Shown here: one piece after another, positions 45,718 through 53,804 of the stretch
How the letters are laid out: each line of letters opens with the position of its first letter
Numbering within the stretch: position 1 is the first letter of the stretch
Origin: Flavobacteriales bacterium
GTDB taxonomy: Bacteria; Bacteroidota; Bacteroidia; NS11-12g; UBA9320
Assembly: GCA_020635395.1 (NCBI GenBank)
Contig: JACJZV010000002.1
Coordinates: 689,000 to 752,999 of the forward strand
DNA length: 64,000 bases
Direction: 5' to 3'
Notes under the pieces: generated by a model
What the model was told of the DNA's origin: nothing
Seen by the model: only the letters and a program-made list of their open reading frames with translations
Databases searched by the model: none
Program-made: the position numbers and the translations under genes

Positions 45718-46957
45718 AATACACGGATTTTGAAAGGTTTTGAGTGTTTATCAAAAAACCATTCTCCACAGCAGTATTTGCATTGTCCAAAATTGTTTGT
45801 CCCATGGCGTTTATAAGGTTTACGGTTTTTATTTTTTGATTTGATGTGGTAGAAATTTCCCAATTTCCTTCTGCTACGATGCTTATTGAAACTTCGTCTT
45901 TTTTGTGTTGAGCAATTCCAACGTCTCCTTTTTGTACCTCCAAGTCCAAAAACACGGGCAGGTGGTCGCTCATTTCGTAAAGTGCTGTAGCCACTTCGGC
46001 TGGCACACTATTGTTTGTGGGGTTTAACACATCACCATTAAACCTGCGGCTATCTTGCCCCAAGGCAGTATAACTTCCGTTGATATATTTTATTCGATAT
46101 GTATTGTTTTTTACCTCTTTACCAATCAAAACAAAATCGAATCTATCATCCATACCGCCACTGCTAAAGCAGCCACCTCGTGTGTCGCTGTTATGAGTGC
46201 TTTGGGTGTGAAGGTTTGCATAATTGCTGTTGTTATTCCAACCGCCTGGAGCATCTTTGGGGTCGTAAAACCGAATATCTGCCACGCTATGATTGGTAAG
46301 GTTTTGGTAGCATTGCTCGCTGCTTGACTGAATATTGAAATCACCCGTAAAGAAATAACTATGGTCAAAATGATTGTTTTTTAAATAATCCATGGCTGCT
46401 TCCGTCATCTCGGCTCGCTCCGTTTGGTCGGCACTAGTGCTTCCAGCTTTTAGATGGGCTACAAAAACCGTCATAAAAACAGTATCGCCTTTGGCTAAAT
46501 CAATCGGTCGATTTACATAAAGCGTATATGCATCCACCACCCGCACAAGGTTGGCTCCGCTCAAATTTTTTGATATAATTTCCTGATTGTGCAACACCAA
46601 TTTTTGCTTGTTATAAAAAAGCATATTGGTCAAGCTGCTAAAACTATTGTTCGTAAATTCGGCTTGCTCAAAATGGGTTACTCCGTTTGTATTCAATGCG
46701 TTGGTCAGAATTTTATTTGGGTTTAACCAATTGGCTCCCATTTCATTTACGGTCAAAATGTCGGGCTTTGCATGTGCAACAATGGTTTCTAAATATCCGT
46801 CCTTTTTATCGGCATTGTTGGTGCTGTTTGTGCATTGTGCCGTAGAGTTTCTGTAGTTCAAAAGGTTATAATGCATCAACCTAATGGTGTCGGATTGTGC
46901 CGCAGTTTGAAATGCCCACATGCACAAAAGACATACAATAGCTACTAATTTTTGCAT
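45656..46957 (-). CDS. T9SS-secreted endonuclease/exonuclease/phosphatase-family protein
   Basis: 433 aa: signal peptide (MWAFQTAAQ), EEP-fold catalytic domain (about 22-340), type A sorting domain (about 360-433, INAMGQTILDN, KSVYFVQIILESG). Metal-binding catalytic motifs: LTVNEMG (Glu), FTGDFNIQ (Asp/Asn) and MSDHLPVFLD (Asp/His). The substrate could be nucleic acid, a phosphodiester or sphingomyelin; it is not decidable here. Likely an extracellular nuclease for nutrient scavenging. It overlaps the DUF6089 gene by 62 nt. Confidence 0.85.
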   Translation of the reverse strand: MQKLVAIVCLLCMWAFQTAAQSDTIRLMHYNLLNYRNSTAQCTNSTNNADKKDGYLETIVAHAKPDILTVNEMGANWLNPNKILTNALNTNGVTHFEQAEFTNNSFSSLTNMLFYNKQKLVLHNQEIISKNLSGANLVRVVDAYTLYVNRPIDLAKGDTVFMTVFVAHLKAGSTSADQTERAEMTEAAMDYLKNNHFDHSYFFTGDFNIQSSSEQCYQNLTNHSVADIRFYDPKDAPGGWNNNSNYANLHTQSTHNSDTRGGCFSSGGMDDRFDFVLIGKEVKNNTYRIKYINGSYTALGQDSRRFNGDVLNPTNNSVPAEVATALYEMSDHLPVFLDLEVQKGDVGIAQHKKDEVSISIVAEGNWEISTTSNQKIKTVNLINAMGQTILDNANTAVENGFLINTQNLSKSVYFVQIILESGEVYTKKVFKGN

Positions 46958-46961
46958 ACTG

Positions 46962-46969
46962 CAAATTTA
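46962..46969 (-). promoter_or_regulatory. Putative -7 box (TAAATTTG) four bases before the EEP-family start
   Basis: Exact TAnnTTTG match on the minus strand, then CAGT, then ATG 46957. Predicts a leaderless transcript. Confidence 0.5.
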
Positions 46970-46998
46970 TTAGGCTCGGCCGAGGTTTTGGCCATGGT

Positions 46999-47622
46999 TT
47001 AGTAATAAATCCACAGTAAAATGGATTTTGAACTATTGTCGATTATTTTTTCTAGTTCTTTTAAAAAATTGGGTGAAACCGTTGGGCAACCTTCGCTCTG
47101 GCAAATGCCCATGGTTTGCTCTTCGTCGGGTACGCAACTGTGGCCATGCAGCACCACAAATCTATCAAAGGCATTGCTGTTTGATTCTTCTAAGCCATAT
47201 AGTTTGTATGCGGTTCCGAATTTTCCAGTATATTTTCCTCCAACTTTATACTTGCCAAGCGAGGAGCAATTGCTGCCCGGTTCGTTGCTAAAAGCCGGTT
47301 TTGAGTTGTAAAAATCTTGACAGTGCCCGTGTGTCACCAAACCACTATTTAGCACAGAATCGTGGGACAATGATGCCACAAAAAAGCGTTTTTTGGCAGA
47401 CTTAATTCTAAGGTTAAGCATGAAAGCTACCGTAGTGTCAAACCCGTTTTTCTTACAATAATCTTTGGCTTGGGCATATTTGCTCGAATCTATTTTTGCT
47501 AATTTTATTGGAGCATTAGTTACACTGTCTCTTGCAATATCGGCTTCATAAAAATCTTTATTTTCTGATGAGCCACACATCAGCAAAACCATCGACAAAA
47601 GTAAAATTGATGACAATTTCAT
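46999..47622 (-). CDS. Lipoprotein, murein L,D-transpeptidase catalytic family (YkuD_2)
   Basis: The frame extends to TTG 47646; ATG 47622 gives a cleaner lipoprotein signal (MKLSSILLLSMVLLMC). The catalytic segment is FVVLHGHSCVPDEE (His) and QSEGCPTVS, where the Cys of SxGCP is the nucleophile. A conserved SHDSVLNSGLVTHGH precedes it. Family members cross-link or trim peptidoglycan stem peptides or act as anchors. It is 41 nt downstream of the EEP-family start region on the same strand. Confidence 0.82.
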   Translation of the reverse strand: MKLSSILLLSMVLLMCGSSENKDFYEADIARDSVTNAPIKLAKIDSSKYAQAKDYCKKNGFDTTVAFMLNLRIKSAKKRFFVASLSHDSVLNSGLVTHGHCQDFYNSKPAFSNEPGSNCSSLGKYKVGGKYTGKFGTAYKLYGLEESNSNAFDRFVVLHGHSCVPDEEQTMGICQSEGCPTVSPNFLKELEKIIDNSSKSILLWIYY

Positions 47623-47677
47623 TACACTATAAACTCTATGTTTCAATGGCTTAGTATCGGTCTTGAAAAAATTAATT

Positions 47678-48100
47678 TCATTGCTTCAAAATCATTTTAT
47701 AGTGCTGAATTCCTGCTTCTTCAAATTGAGGCTCGATGGCCTGAAATCCATGCCTGGCGTACAAATTCATGGCGGTAAGTTGTGCGTGAAGGTAAACATA
47801 TTCTTCGGTAGGCAAATCTGCCAAAACAGCTTCCACCAGCTTGCTGCCCACGCCCAAATTTCTTGACTTTTTAAGCACAGCAAACCGCTCAAGTTTTATT
47901 CCGTTGGGTGTTTTTCTCCAACGGGCTGTACCCACCGCTTCATTATTAATTTGGGCAATAAAGTGCGTTGAACTATCCTCAAATTCATCGTATTCCAATG
48001 CCGGATCTACCTTCTGCTCCACCACAAAAACCTCGTTTCTTATTGAAAAAATTTGTTCTTTTTCGGCTTGGGTTTCTACTTTTTTTATTCTTATCTCCAT
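47678..48100 (-). CDS. GNAT family N-acetyltransferase
   Basis: 140 aa, single GNAT fold. Motif A with the acetyl-CoA pyrophosphate loop reads RNLGVGSKLVEAVL (about 86-99); motif B is near ALNLYARHGFQ-like (LTAMNLYARHGFQAIE). An N-terminal IFSIRNEVFVVEQKV is typical of ElaA/PhnO-like small acetyltransferases. Substrate unknown. It is in the same orientation as the UbiA-like gene, 12 nt downstream, probably one operon with an additional internal promoter (TAATTTTG, 48108-48115). Confidence 0.85.
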   Translation of the reverse strand: MEIRIKKVETQAEKEQIFSIRNEVFVVEQKVDPALEYDEFEDSSTHFIAQINNEAVGTARWRKTPNGIKLERFAVLKKSRNLGVGSKLVEAVLADLPTEEYVYLHAQLTAMNLYARHGFQAIEPQFEEAGIQHYKMILKQ

Positions 48101-48112
48101 TAAACTTCAAAA

Positions 48113-49006
48113 TTAATACCCATACGAAAATTTATCGAGGAGTAACCATAATATACCGGGAAACATAAAAATTAAATCTCCCCAAAACCGATAGAGTTCA
48201 TTTTCTTTAAACCTCTCTTCTTGAAGCCAAATAATAAGTAAGGTATTCATCATCAATAAAATAGGAATTGTAACTACCATTTTTATGGGTTGGTGAAAAG
48301 AAAACAGCCATATCATAAATGAAAAAAAGGCGGCAGTTAGTAAATACAAAATGGTGTTTCTCGTTTTTTCCTTTCCCCAGCGGGTGGCCGCCGACTTCAA
48401 ACCTCCGGCAATATCATTATCATAATCGTAATATGAAAACAAAATAAGGTTTGTAAAATTGATAAAAACCAAGCAAATAAGAAGAAATACGGATGCTATG
48501 TTGGTTGAAAGATTTCCCGCTATTCCGGGCATAACAGCCATACCTACACAAGCTATCGTGGCCACAAAAAGTTCTTTTAACCAGCTTATTTTTAGGTATT
48601 TAAAATAGTGAACAAATAAAAAATATGCGATAACTAATGCCGCCACCAAAATACCTGCGTAAACAATTTTTATCGGCAAAAAGGCCACGGTAAAGAAGGC
48701 ATTAAAAACCACCAAAGCTGCCACAATAGCCAATATTGGTTTTTGATACTCAAAATGAATGATATGCCTTATCGACGTGGCTTTTTCTTTCATTTTATTT
48801 CCATCCAAAATATGATCAATACTATAAATTACCCATATAGTTGTGGCCAAAACCCAATAAAACGAAAAAGGCAATTGTGCCCGAAAAAGTTTGCCAAAGA
48901 AAAAGGATGTGGACACCGACCCAAACACCACCAACAAACTAAAACAGTTTATAAACTCTATTGAAGAAAGCTCCGAAATTTTCCTTTTTTGCGGGGTTTG
49001 AGGCAT
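48113..49006 (-). CDS. UbiA-like prenyltransferase-family membrane protein
   Basis: 297 aa with about eight or nine hydrophobic helices. Two aspartate-rich segments match the UbiA pattern: IYSIDHILDGNK (about 60) replaces the usual NDxxDxxxD, and SYYDYDNDIAGG (about 199) is the second DxxxD. UbiA enzymes attach isoprenoid chains to aromatic rings (quinones, heme O, chlorophyll). Divergence at the first motif leaves the substrate open. It is 12 nt upstream of the GNAT gene. Confidence 0.65.
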   Translation of the reverse strand: MPQTPQKRKISELSSIEFINCFSLLVVFGSVSTSFFFGKLFRAQLPFSFYWVLATTIWVIYSIDHILDGNKMKEKATSIRHIIHFEYQKPILAIVAALVVFNAFFTVAFLPIKIVYAGILVAALVIAYFLFVHYFKYLKISWLKELFVATIACVGMAVMPGIAGNLSTNIASVFLLICLVFINFTNLILFSYYDYDNDIAGGLKSAATRWGKEKTRNTILYLLTAAFFSFMIWLFSFHQPIKMVVTIPILLMMNTLLIIWLQEERFKENELYRFWGDLIFMFPGILWLLLDKFSYGY

Positions 49007-49177
49007 TGTTTTTTTGTTCTAATCCAATGATGAAGAAATTGTTTCGCGACAATGTTATCTAAATATAGTTTAAAGAACGAATTTTTTTGTTCGAGTTTTG
49101 ACACAAAAACTAAGAGGTTGTTTTACCTACAATTGCCCGACTGTTGGCATCTTTGTCAAAACTAATTAAAAAACAAT

Positions 49178-49501
49178 TTGCAAAGCGTAAACCGGACATT
49201 ATACAATGCCGTTTCTCAAATTATTAGTGAGGCAAAAGCTACCGTTTACCGCTGCACCAGCACTAATTTGCTTAAAATGTATTGGCAAATTGGTAAACTT
49301 ATAATCGAAGACGAACAGCAATGACAGATGCGGGCAGAACATGGCAAAGCTGTTTTGAAACAACTCGCACAACAGCTTACTGTTGAATTTGGAAAAGGTT
49401 TTGATGAAAGTAATTTCCGCAATATGCGTAATTTTTTTTCTGCCTTCGATATTTGGTACGCAGTGCGTCCTGAATTGAGTTGGATAACGAAACTAAATTA
49501 A
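49178..49501 (+). pseudogene. Remnant of a YhcG/DUF1016 (PD-(D/E)XK nuclease-family) gene
   Basis: A plus-strand frame from TTG 49178 reads the DUF1016 N-terminal domain: YNAVSQIISEAKA, KMYWQIGKLIIEDEQQ, then an in-frame TGA at 49322-49324, then RAEHGKAVLKQLAQQL, FGKGFDESNFRNMRNFF and RPELSW. It stops at 49499-49501, overlapping the NifU-like stop, and the nuclease half is missing. The rest of the 49007-49497 gap holds only AT-rich DNA with a small inverted repeat (GAACGAATTTTTTTGTTCG). Confidence 0.8.
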
Positions 49502-49734
49502 GCCTCGGCAACCACCTCTTTCACCTGCGGATATACCCTTTTGATGCTTTCTTCGATGCCCGCCTTCATGGTGATATGACTGATTTCGCAGCTGCTACAT
49601 GCACCCAACAAACGAAGTTTCACTACATCATTTTGTTCATCAACCGATAATAACTCAACATCGCCTCCATCGGCTTTTAAAAAGGGACGAATAGTGTCTA
49701 ACGCCTGTTCTATTTTTTCTGAAATTTCGCTCAA
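49498..49734 (-). CDS. NifU-like C-terminal (Nfu) iron-sulfur scaffold protein
   Basis: 78 aa from TTG 49734; no ATG fits. The Nfu domain is complete: IRPFLKADGGDVELLSV, LRLLGACSSCEISHITMK, whose CxxC coordinates a bridging [4Fe-4S], and IEESIKRVYPQV. It works as an Fe-S carrier to apo-enzymes such as LipA, which is encoded elsewhere in the window. It is 23 nt downstream of the peptidase gene and may share its promoter. Confidence 0.92.
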   Translation of the reverse strand: MSEISEKIEQALDTIRPFLKADGGDVELLSVDEQNDVVKLRLLGACSSCEISHITMKAGIEESIKRVYPQVKEVVAEA

Positions 49735-49757
49735 AATAGTGCTTTTACGGCTCGAAT

Positions 49758-51815
49758 TTACGCTAAATCATCTATTCCTTCCAAACTTAGCAAAAAGGCA
49801 TACTCCAAAGCTACTTCCTTAAATTGCTCAAAACGGCCACTTGCACCACCATGACCAAAGTCCATTTCGGTTTTTAAAAGTAAAATATTGTCGTCGGCTT
49901 TCATCTCACGCAGTTTCGCCACCCATTTGGCTGGTTCCCAATATTGCACCTGACTATCGTGCAAACCTGTGGTAACCAGCATATTGGGATATTTTTTTGC
50001 CTCTACATTGTCATAGGGCGAATAGGATTTAATATACCAATAATAATCTTCTTCTTTTGGATTGCCCCATTCGTCAAACTCCCCTGTGGTAAGCGGTATA
50101 GATTCGTCGAGCATGGTTGTAACTACATCAACAAACGGTACAGCTGCTATTACCCCATTCCACAATTCAGGTTCCATATTAATAATGGCACCCATAAGCA
50201 AACCACCTGCACTGCCACCCATAGCATATAAATGTTCTGGTGATGAATAATTATTTGAAATTAAGTGCTTTGCACAATCAATAAAATCGAAAAAGGTATT
50301 TTTTTTCTCAAGCAATTTTCCGGTTTCATACCAATTTCTGCCCATTTCTTCTCCCCCTCTGATGTGGGCAATGGCAAAAGCAAAACCTCTATCCAACAAA
50401 CTCAACCGGCTACTGCTAAAATATGGGTCAATACTGTGGCCGTAGCTTCCGTAGGCATAGAGCAATAGGGGCGACTTAGCATTTTTTTCAAACCCCTTTT
50501 TATAAACAATAGATATGGGTACTTCTACTCCATCACGTACACTGGCATATAATCTCTCTGATTGATATTGACTCTTATCATATCCTCCAACAACTTCCTG
50601 CTGTTTCAGTAGTTTTCGCTCACGATTATTCATATTGTAATCGTAAGTGCTTGATGGTGTGGTTAATGAAGTGTATCCGAACCTCAAAATATCTGTCTTA
50701 TATTCCGGATTTGTACTGGCCCCACAGGTGTAGGTTTCCTCGTCCATGGCAATGTAATGTTCGCTGCCTGTACTCATTTGTCGAACTCTGATATGGGTTA
50801 ATCCCTTAGTTCGTTCTTCCAACACCATATAGTCATCAAATAGTTCAATGCCTTCTAAAAGTGTCTCTTTTCTGTGCGGAATTACCTCGTTCCAAAATTC
50901 TTTTTCGGTATTTTCAAGTCCACATTCCATCAATCGAAAATTTTGAGCATTCCAGTTGGTCAGCACATACCATTTATCTTTAAAATGCGAAATGCCATAT
51001 TCCAATTTTCGTTCTCTCGGATGAAATATTTTAAAATCTCCATACGGATTTTCGGATTTAAGATATTGATATTCAGAAGTTAAAGTGCTTCCACAAGAAA
51101 TAATAATGTATTCTCTCGATTTGCTTTTTGATACACCTGCATAGAACGTTTCGTCTTTTTCGTGGTAAATCATTTCCGACTCATCCGTTTCCAAATTATA
51201 CCGATGAATTTTATCAGAACGCAAGGTTTGTGCATCTTTGGTGGTATAAAATAGGGTTTTGTTATCAGCAGCCCACGTGCCGCCTCCGGTAGTGTTTTCA
51301 ATGGTTTGAGCCAAAATCTTACCGTTTTCAAGGGTTTTGAAATAAATGGTATAAATCCTGCGGCTCAATTTATCTACGCCAAATGCAAGAATTTTGTTGT
51401 CAGGACTTATGCTAAGGCCGCCAACTTGATAATAAGCGTGTCCTTCTGCCAAGATGTTTACATCCAACAACGTCAACTCCTCCGAATCCATATTGTCTTT
51501 TTTCCGACAATAAATGGGGTATTCTTTACCTTCTTCAAATCGAGTGTAATACCAATAACCATTCAGAAAATAGGGAACAGATTCATCCTGCTGTTTAATA
51601 CGACCCACCATCTCGTTATACAAATTTTCTTGTAAACCCTTGGTGTCAGCCATTACGGCCTCCGTATAGGCATTTTCTTCATTCAAATAATTTATAACCT
51701 CCTGATTTTCACGATTGTTTAACCAATAATAATTATCTATACGCACATCACCGTGCATTTCCAATTCATGAGGTTTTGGGAGGCAAATTGGGGGTTGGGC
51801 AGCGTTTTTTCGCAT
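49758..51815 (-). CDS. ptrB: Prolyl oligopeptidase family protease (oligopeptidase B-like)
   Basis: About 685 aa. ATG 51815 is preferred over TTG 51836. N-terminal beta-propeller (about 60-400) gates a C-terminal alpha/beta hydrolase (about 410-680). Catalytic triad: Ser in AMGGSAGGLL (nucleophile), Asp near TTGLHDSQV, His in FGHGGASG. The LLYAYGSYGHSIDP oxyanion segment and FAIAHIRGGEEMGR fit oligopeptidase B, which cuts after Lys/Arg in short peptides. No signal peptide, so probably cytoplasmic. It is followed 23 nt later by the Nfu gene. Confidence 0.9.
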   Translation of the reverse strand: MRKNAAQPPICLPKPHELEMHGDVRIDNYYWLNNRENQEVINYLNEENAYTEAVMADTKGLQENLYNEMVGRIKQQDESVPYFLNGYWYYTRFEEGKEYPIYCRKKDNMDSEELTLLDVNILAEGHAYYQVGGLSISPDNKILAFGVDKLSRRIYTIYFKTLENGKILAQTIENTTGGGTWAADNKTLFYTTKDAQTLRSDKIHRYNLETDESEMIYHEKDETFYAGVSKSKSREYIIISCGSTLTSEYQYLKSENPYGDFKIFHPRERKLEYGISHFKDKWYVLTNWNAQNFRLMECGLENTEKEFWNEVIPHRKETLLEGIELFDDYMVLEERTKGLTHIRVRQMSTGSEHYIAMDEETYTCGASTNPEYKTDILRFGYTSLTTPSSTYDYNMNNRERKLLKQQEVVGGYDKSQYQSERLYASVRDGVEVPISIVYKKGFEKNAKSPLLLYAYGSYGHSIDPYFSSSRLSLLDRGFAFAIAHIRGGEEMGRNWYETGKLLEKKNTFFDFIDCAKHLISNNYSSPEHLYAMGGSAGGLLMGAIINMEPELWNGVIAAVPFVDVVTTMLDESIPLTTGEFDEWGNPKEEDYYWYIKSYSPYDNVEAKKYPNMLVTTGLHDSQVQYWEPAKWVAKLREMKADDNILLLKTEMDFGHGGASGRFEQFKEVALEYAFLLSLEGIDDLA

Positions 51816-51872
51816 TTTAAAATGTTTAAGTGGCAATATTAGTCAAAGCAATTTTGTGAAGTAATAAAAAGG

Positions 51873-52991
51873 CTAATCTTCCAAGAATTTCATAAAGTTT
51901 TCACGATGCACAATTTCCACTTGTGCATCATAATTTTTACTAAAAGTTTTAGATATTTTGACTTTTGTCTTTGGATTCCACTTTAGCTCAAATGCTCTAA
52001 GAGTTGCCCCTTCCTGCTCTATCAAATCAATTTCCTGCATTTGTGTTGTTCGCCAGAAATACAATTTGGCATAGGTGGGTTTGTATCGAATATATTTAAG
52101 ACGTTCGGCAATAAAGTAGTTTTCCCACAAAGCCCCGACATCATTGCGAAAAGAGAGCGGATTGAAATTTTGAATTAACGCATTTCGTACGCCGTTATCA
52201 TAAAAATAAAATTTCTTTCCCCTTCTAATTTCCGTTCGCTCATTGCCGCTAAAAGCCGGAAGCTCAAACAAAACGTATGCTTGCTTTAGCAAATGAATGT
52301 AATTTTCAACGGTTTTATTGTCAATTCTAAGCAAATTACTTAGCTCATTGATGTTTGCTTCGCCGCCTATCTGCAACGCCAATGCTTTTAGCAATTTTTC
52401 TAATTGATCTGCTTTTCTAATGTTGGTTAATGCCAAAATATCTTTGTACAAATAGCTGTTTACAATTTCGTTCAACACATCAATTTCTTGGCCTTCACGG
52501 TTTAACACCTCTGGATACGAACCATAAATCAATCGGTTTTCGAGTTGAAAAAGAGCATTTACAAAACCCAAATGGCTACTCAACTCTTTCCAACTCAATG
52601 GGAATAGCTCAAATTGCCACTTTCTTCCTGTCAAACTTTCGGTTATGTTGGTGTTAAGTTCTAAAGCCGATGAACCACTTACCAGCAGTTGAACATCCTC
52701 AATTTGGTCTATTATTATTTTAAGCGTTGTGCCAATATTATTGATGCGTTGGGCTTCGTCCACAAACACTAATCTATGTTTTGCAATCACCCGTTTTATA
52801 TTTTCAAGCGAATTTATTTCGAACAATTGCCGTGTGGCCGCATCATCACCCGAAAGAAAAAGATGGTTTTGGTTGCCAATAATTTGTTTTAAAAGCGTTG
52901 TTTTTCCCACCTGCCTCGGCCCGATGAGCATTATTGCCTTTTTTGGATTTAAAAAAGACATTATTCTTGGTTGAATATCTCGAACAAACAT
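51873..52991 (-). CDS. AAA_14/DUF4143 family ATPase
   Basis: 372 aa. Walker A GPRQVGKTTLLKQ (about 23-35), Walker B RLVFVDEAQRI, sensor VSGSSALEL, then a winged helix (NELSNLLRIDNKTVENYIHLL) and a DUF4143 nuclease-like C-terminal domain (WRTTQMQEIDLIEQEG, AFELKW). Family function is poorly known; members are abundant in Bacteroidota and often carry their own operator-like repeats. A -7 box ends 4 nt before the ATG and repeats follow upstream. A second family member starts at 62842. Confidence 0.9.
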   Translation of the reverse strand: MFVRDIQPRIMSFLNPKKAIMLIGPRQVGKTTLLKQIIGNQNHLFLSGDDAATRQLFEINSLENIKRVIAKHRLVFVDEAQRINNIGTTLKIIIDQIEDVQLLVSGSSALELNTNITESLTGRKWQFELFPLSWKELSSHLGFVNALFQLENRLIYGSYPEVLNREGQEIDVLNEIVNSYLYKDILALTNIRKADQLEKLLKALALQIGGEANINELSNLLRIDNKTVENYIHLLKQAYVLFELPAFSGNERTEIRRGKKFYFYDNGVRNALIQNFNPLSFRNDVGALWENYFIAERLKYIRYKPTYAKLYFWRTTQMQEIDLIEQEGATLRAFELKWNPKTKVKISKTFSKNYDAQVEIVHRENFMKFLED

Positions 52992-52995
52992 TTGG

Positions 52996-53003
52996 CAAAA
53001 ATA
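52996..53003 (-). promoter_or_regulatory. Putative -7 box (TATTTTTG) four bases before the first DUF4143 ATPase
   Basis: Exact TAnnTTTG match on the minus strand, then CCAA, then ATG 52991. Predicts a leaderless transcript. Confidence 0.5.
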
Positions 53004-53006
53004 TAC

Positions 53007-53090
53007 TTAAATTGGAGTATAATCCTAAAAAAACATAATTAAATTGGATTTTAATCTAAAAATAATTATGTTTTTTTTGGATTATTTAAG
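53007..53090. repeat. Operator-like repeats at 32-33 bp period between the DUF4143 ATPase and tsaB
   Basis: TTAAATTGGAGTATAATCC (53007-53025) and TTAAATTGGATTTTAATC (53039-53056), each followed by TAAAAA, plus a weaker third unit TTGGATTATTTAAG (53077-53090). The TTGGA cores start at 53012, 53044 and 53077. An 11-bp perfect inverted repeat AAACATAATTA/TAATTATGTTT (53031-53041, 53063-53073) encloses the second unit. Confidence 0.6.
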
Positions 53091-53117
53091 CGTTTATCCC
53101 GCTTAAAAACAAATATC

Positions 53118-53125
53118 TACCTTTG
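53118..53125 (+). promoter_or_regulatory. Putative -7 box (TACCTTTG) four bases before tsaB
   Basis: Exact TAnnTTTG match, then CGTT, then GTG 53130. Predicts a leaderless tsaB mRNA and supports the GTG start. Confidence 0.55.
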
Positions 53126-53129
53126 CGTT

Positions 53130-53804
53130 GTGCAAAAAATTTTGGCTATTGAAACTTCGGGAAAAGTGTGTTCGGTTGCCGTTTTTGAAAACAGCAGTTG
53201 TTTTGGCTATTTAGAAGAAAAAGAAGATTTTAAACATGCCGCCATTTTAACCATTCTTATTGAAAAACTGCTCAATCGACTTGATATAAGGCCAAATCAA
53301 TTGGATGCTATTGCCCTAAGTGGAGGCCCGGGTTCGTACACCGGATTGCGAATTGGAACCAGCACCGCAAAAGGATTGTGCTACGCACTTGACAAACCTT
53401 TATTAGCCATTGATACGCTACAAATAATTGCCAATGGGTTTGTTGAAACTCATAAAAAAAATGGCCTCATTTGCCCCATGGTAGATGCCCGCCGGATGGA
53501 AGTTTTTACCTCCCTTTTTGATGAAAATTTAAAAGCCGTTACTGCACCAAAACCTTTGATTCTGGATGAGAACTCATATAAACCTGAACTTGAAAACAGC
53601 ATAATTCATTTTGTGGGAAACGGCTCTGAAAAGGCAGCTGACGTAATTTTACACTCAAACGCTCGTTTTTATTCGGATGATTTTTTGTCGGCAAAAAATA
53701 TGGGAGATTTAGCTTTAAGAAAGTTGCAAAACCAAGATTTTGCAGACACCGTCTATTTTGAACCATTTTATCTTAAAGAATTTTTTATGACCGGAAAGAA
53801 ATGA
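53130..53804 (+). CDS. tsaB: TsaB, tRNA threonylcarbamoyladenosine biosynthesis protein
   Basis: 224 aa from GTG 53130. ASKHA fold: LAIETSGKVCSVAVF at the N-terminus, HAAILTILIEKLL, and ALSGGPGSYTGLRIG, the signature shared with TsaD. TsaB dimerises with TsaD to make t6A37 in tRNAs reading ANN codons. Stop and next start overlap (ATGA), so the BamA-like gene is translationally coupled. It diverges from the DUF4143 ATPase across a 138-nt region containing the repeats. Confidence 0.95.
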   Translation: MQKILAIETSGKVCSVAVFENSSCFGYLEEKEDFKHAAILTILIEKLLNRLDIRPNQLDAIALSGGPGSYTGLRIGTSTAKGLCYALDKPLLAIDTLQIIANGFVETHKKNGLICPMVDARRMEVFTSLFDENLKAVTAPKPLILDENSYKPELENSIIHFVGNGSEKAADVILHSNARFYSDDFLSAKNMGDLALRKLQNQDFADTVYFEPFYLKEFFMTGKK

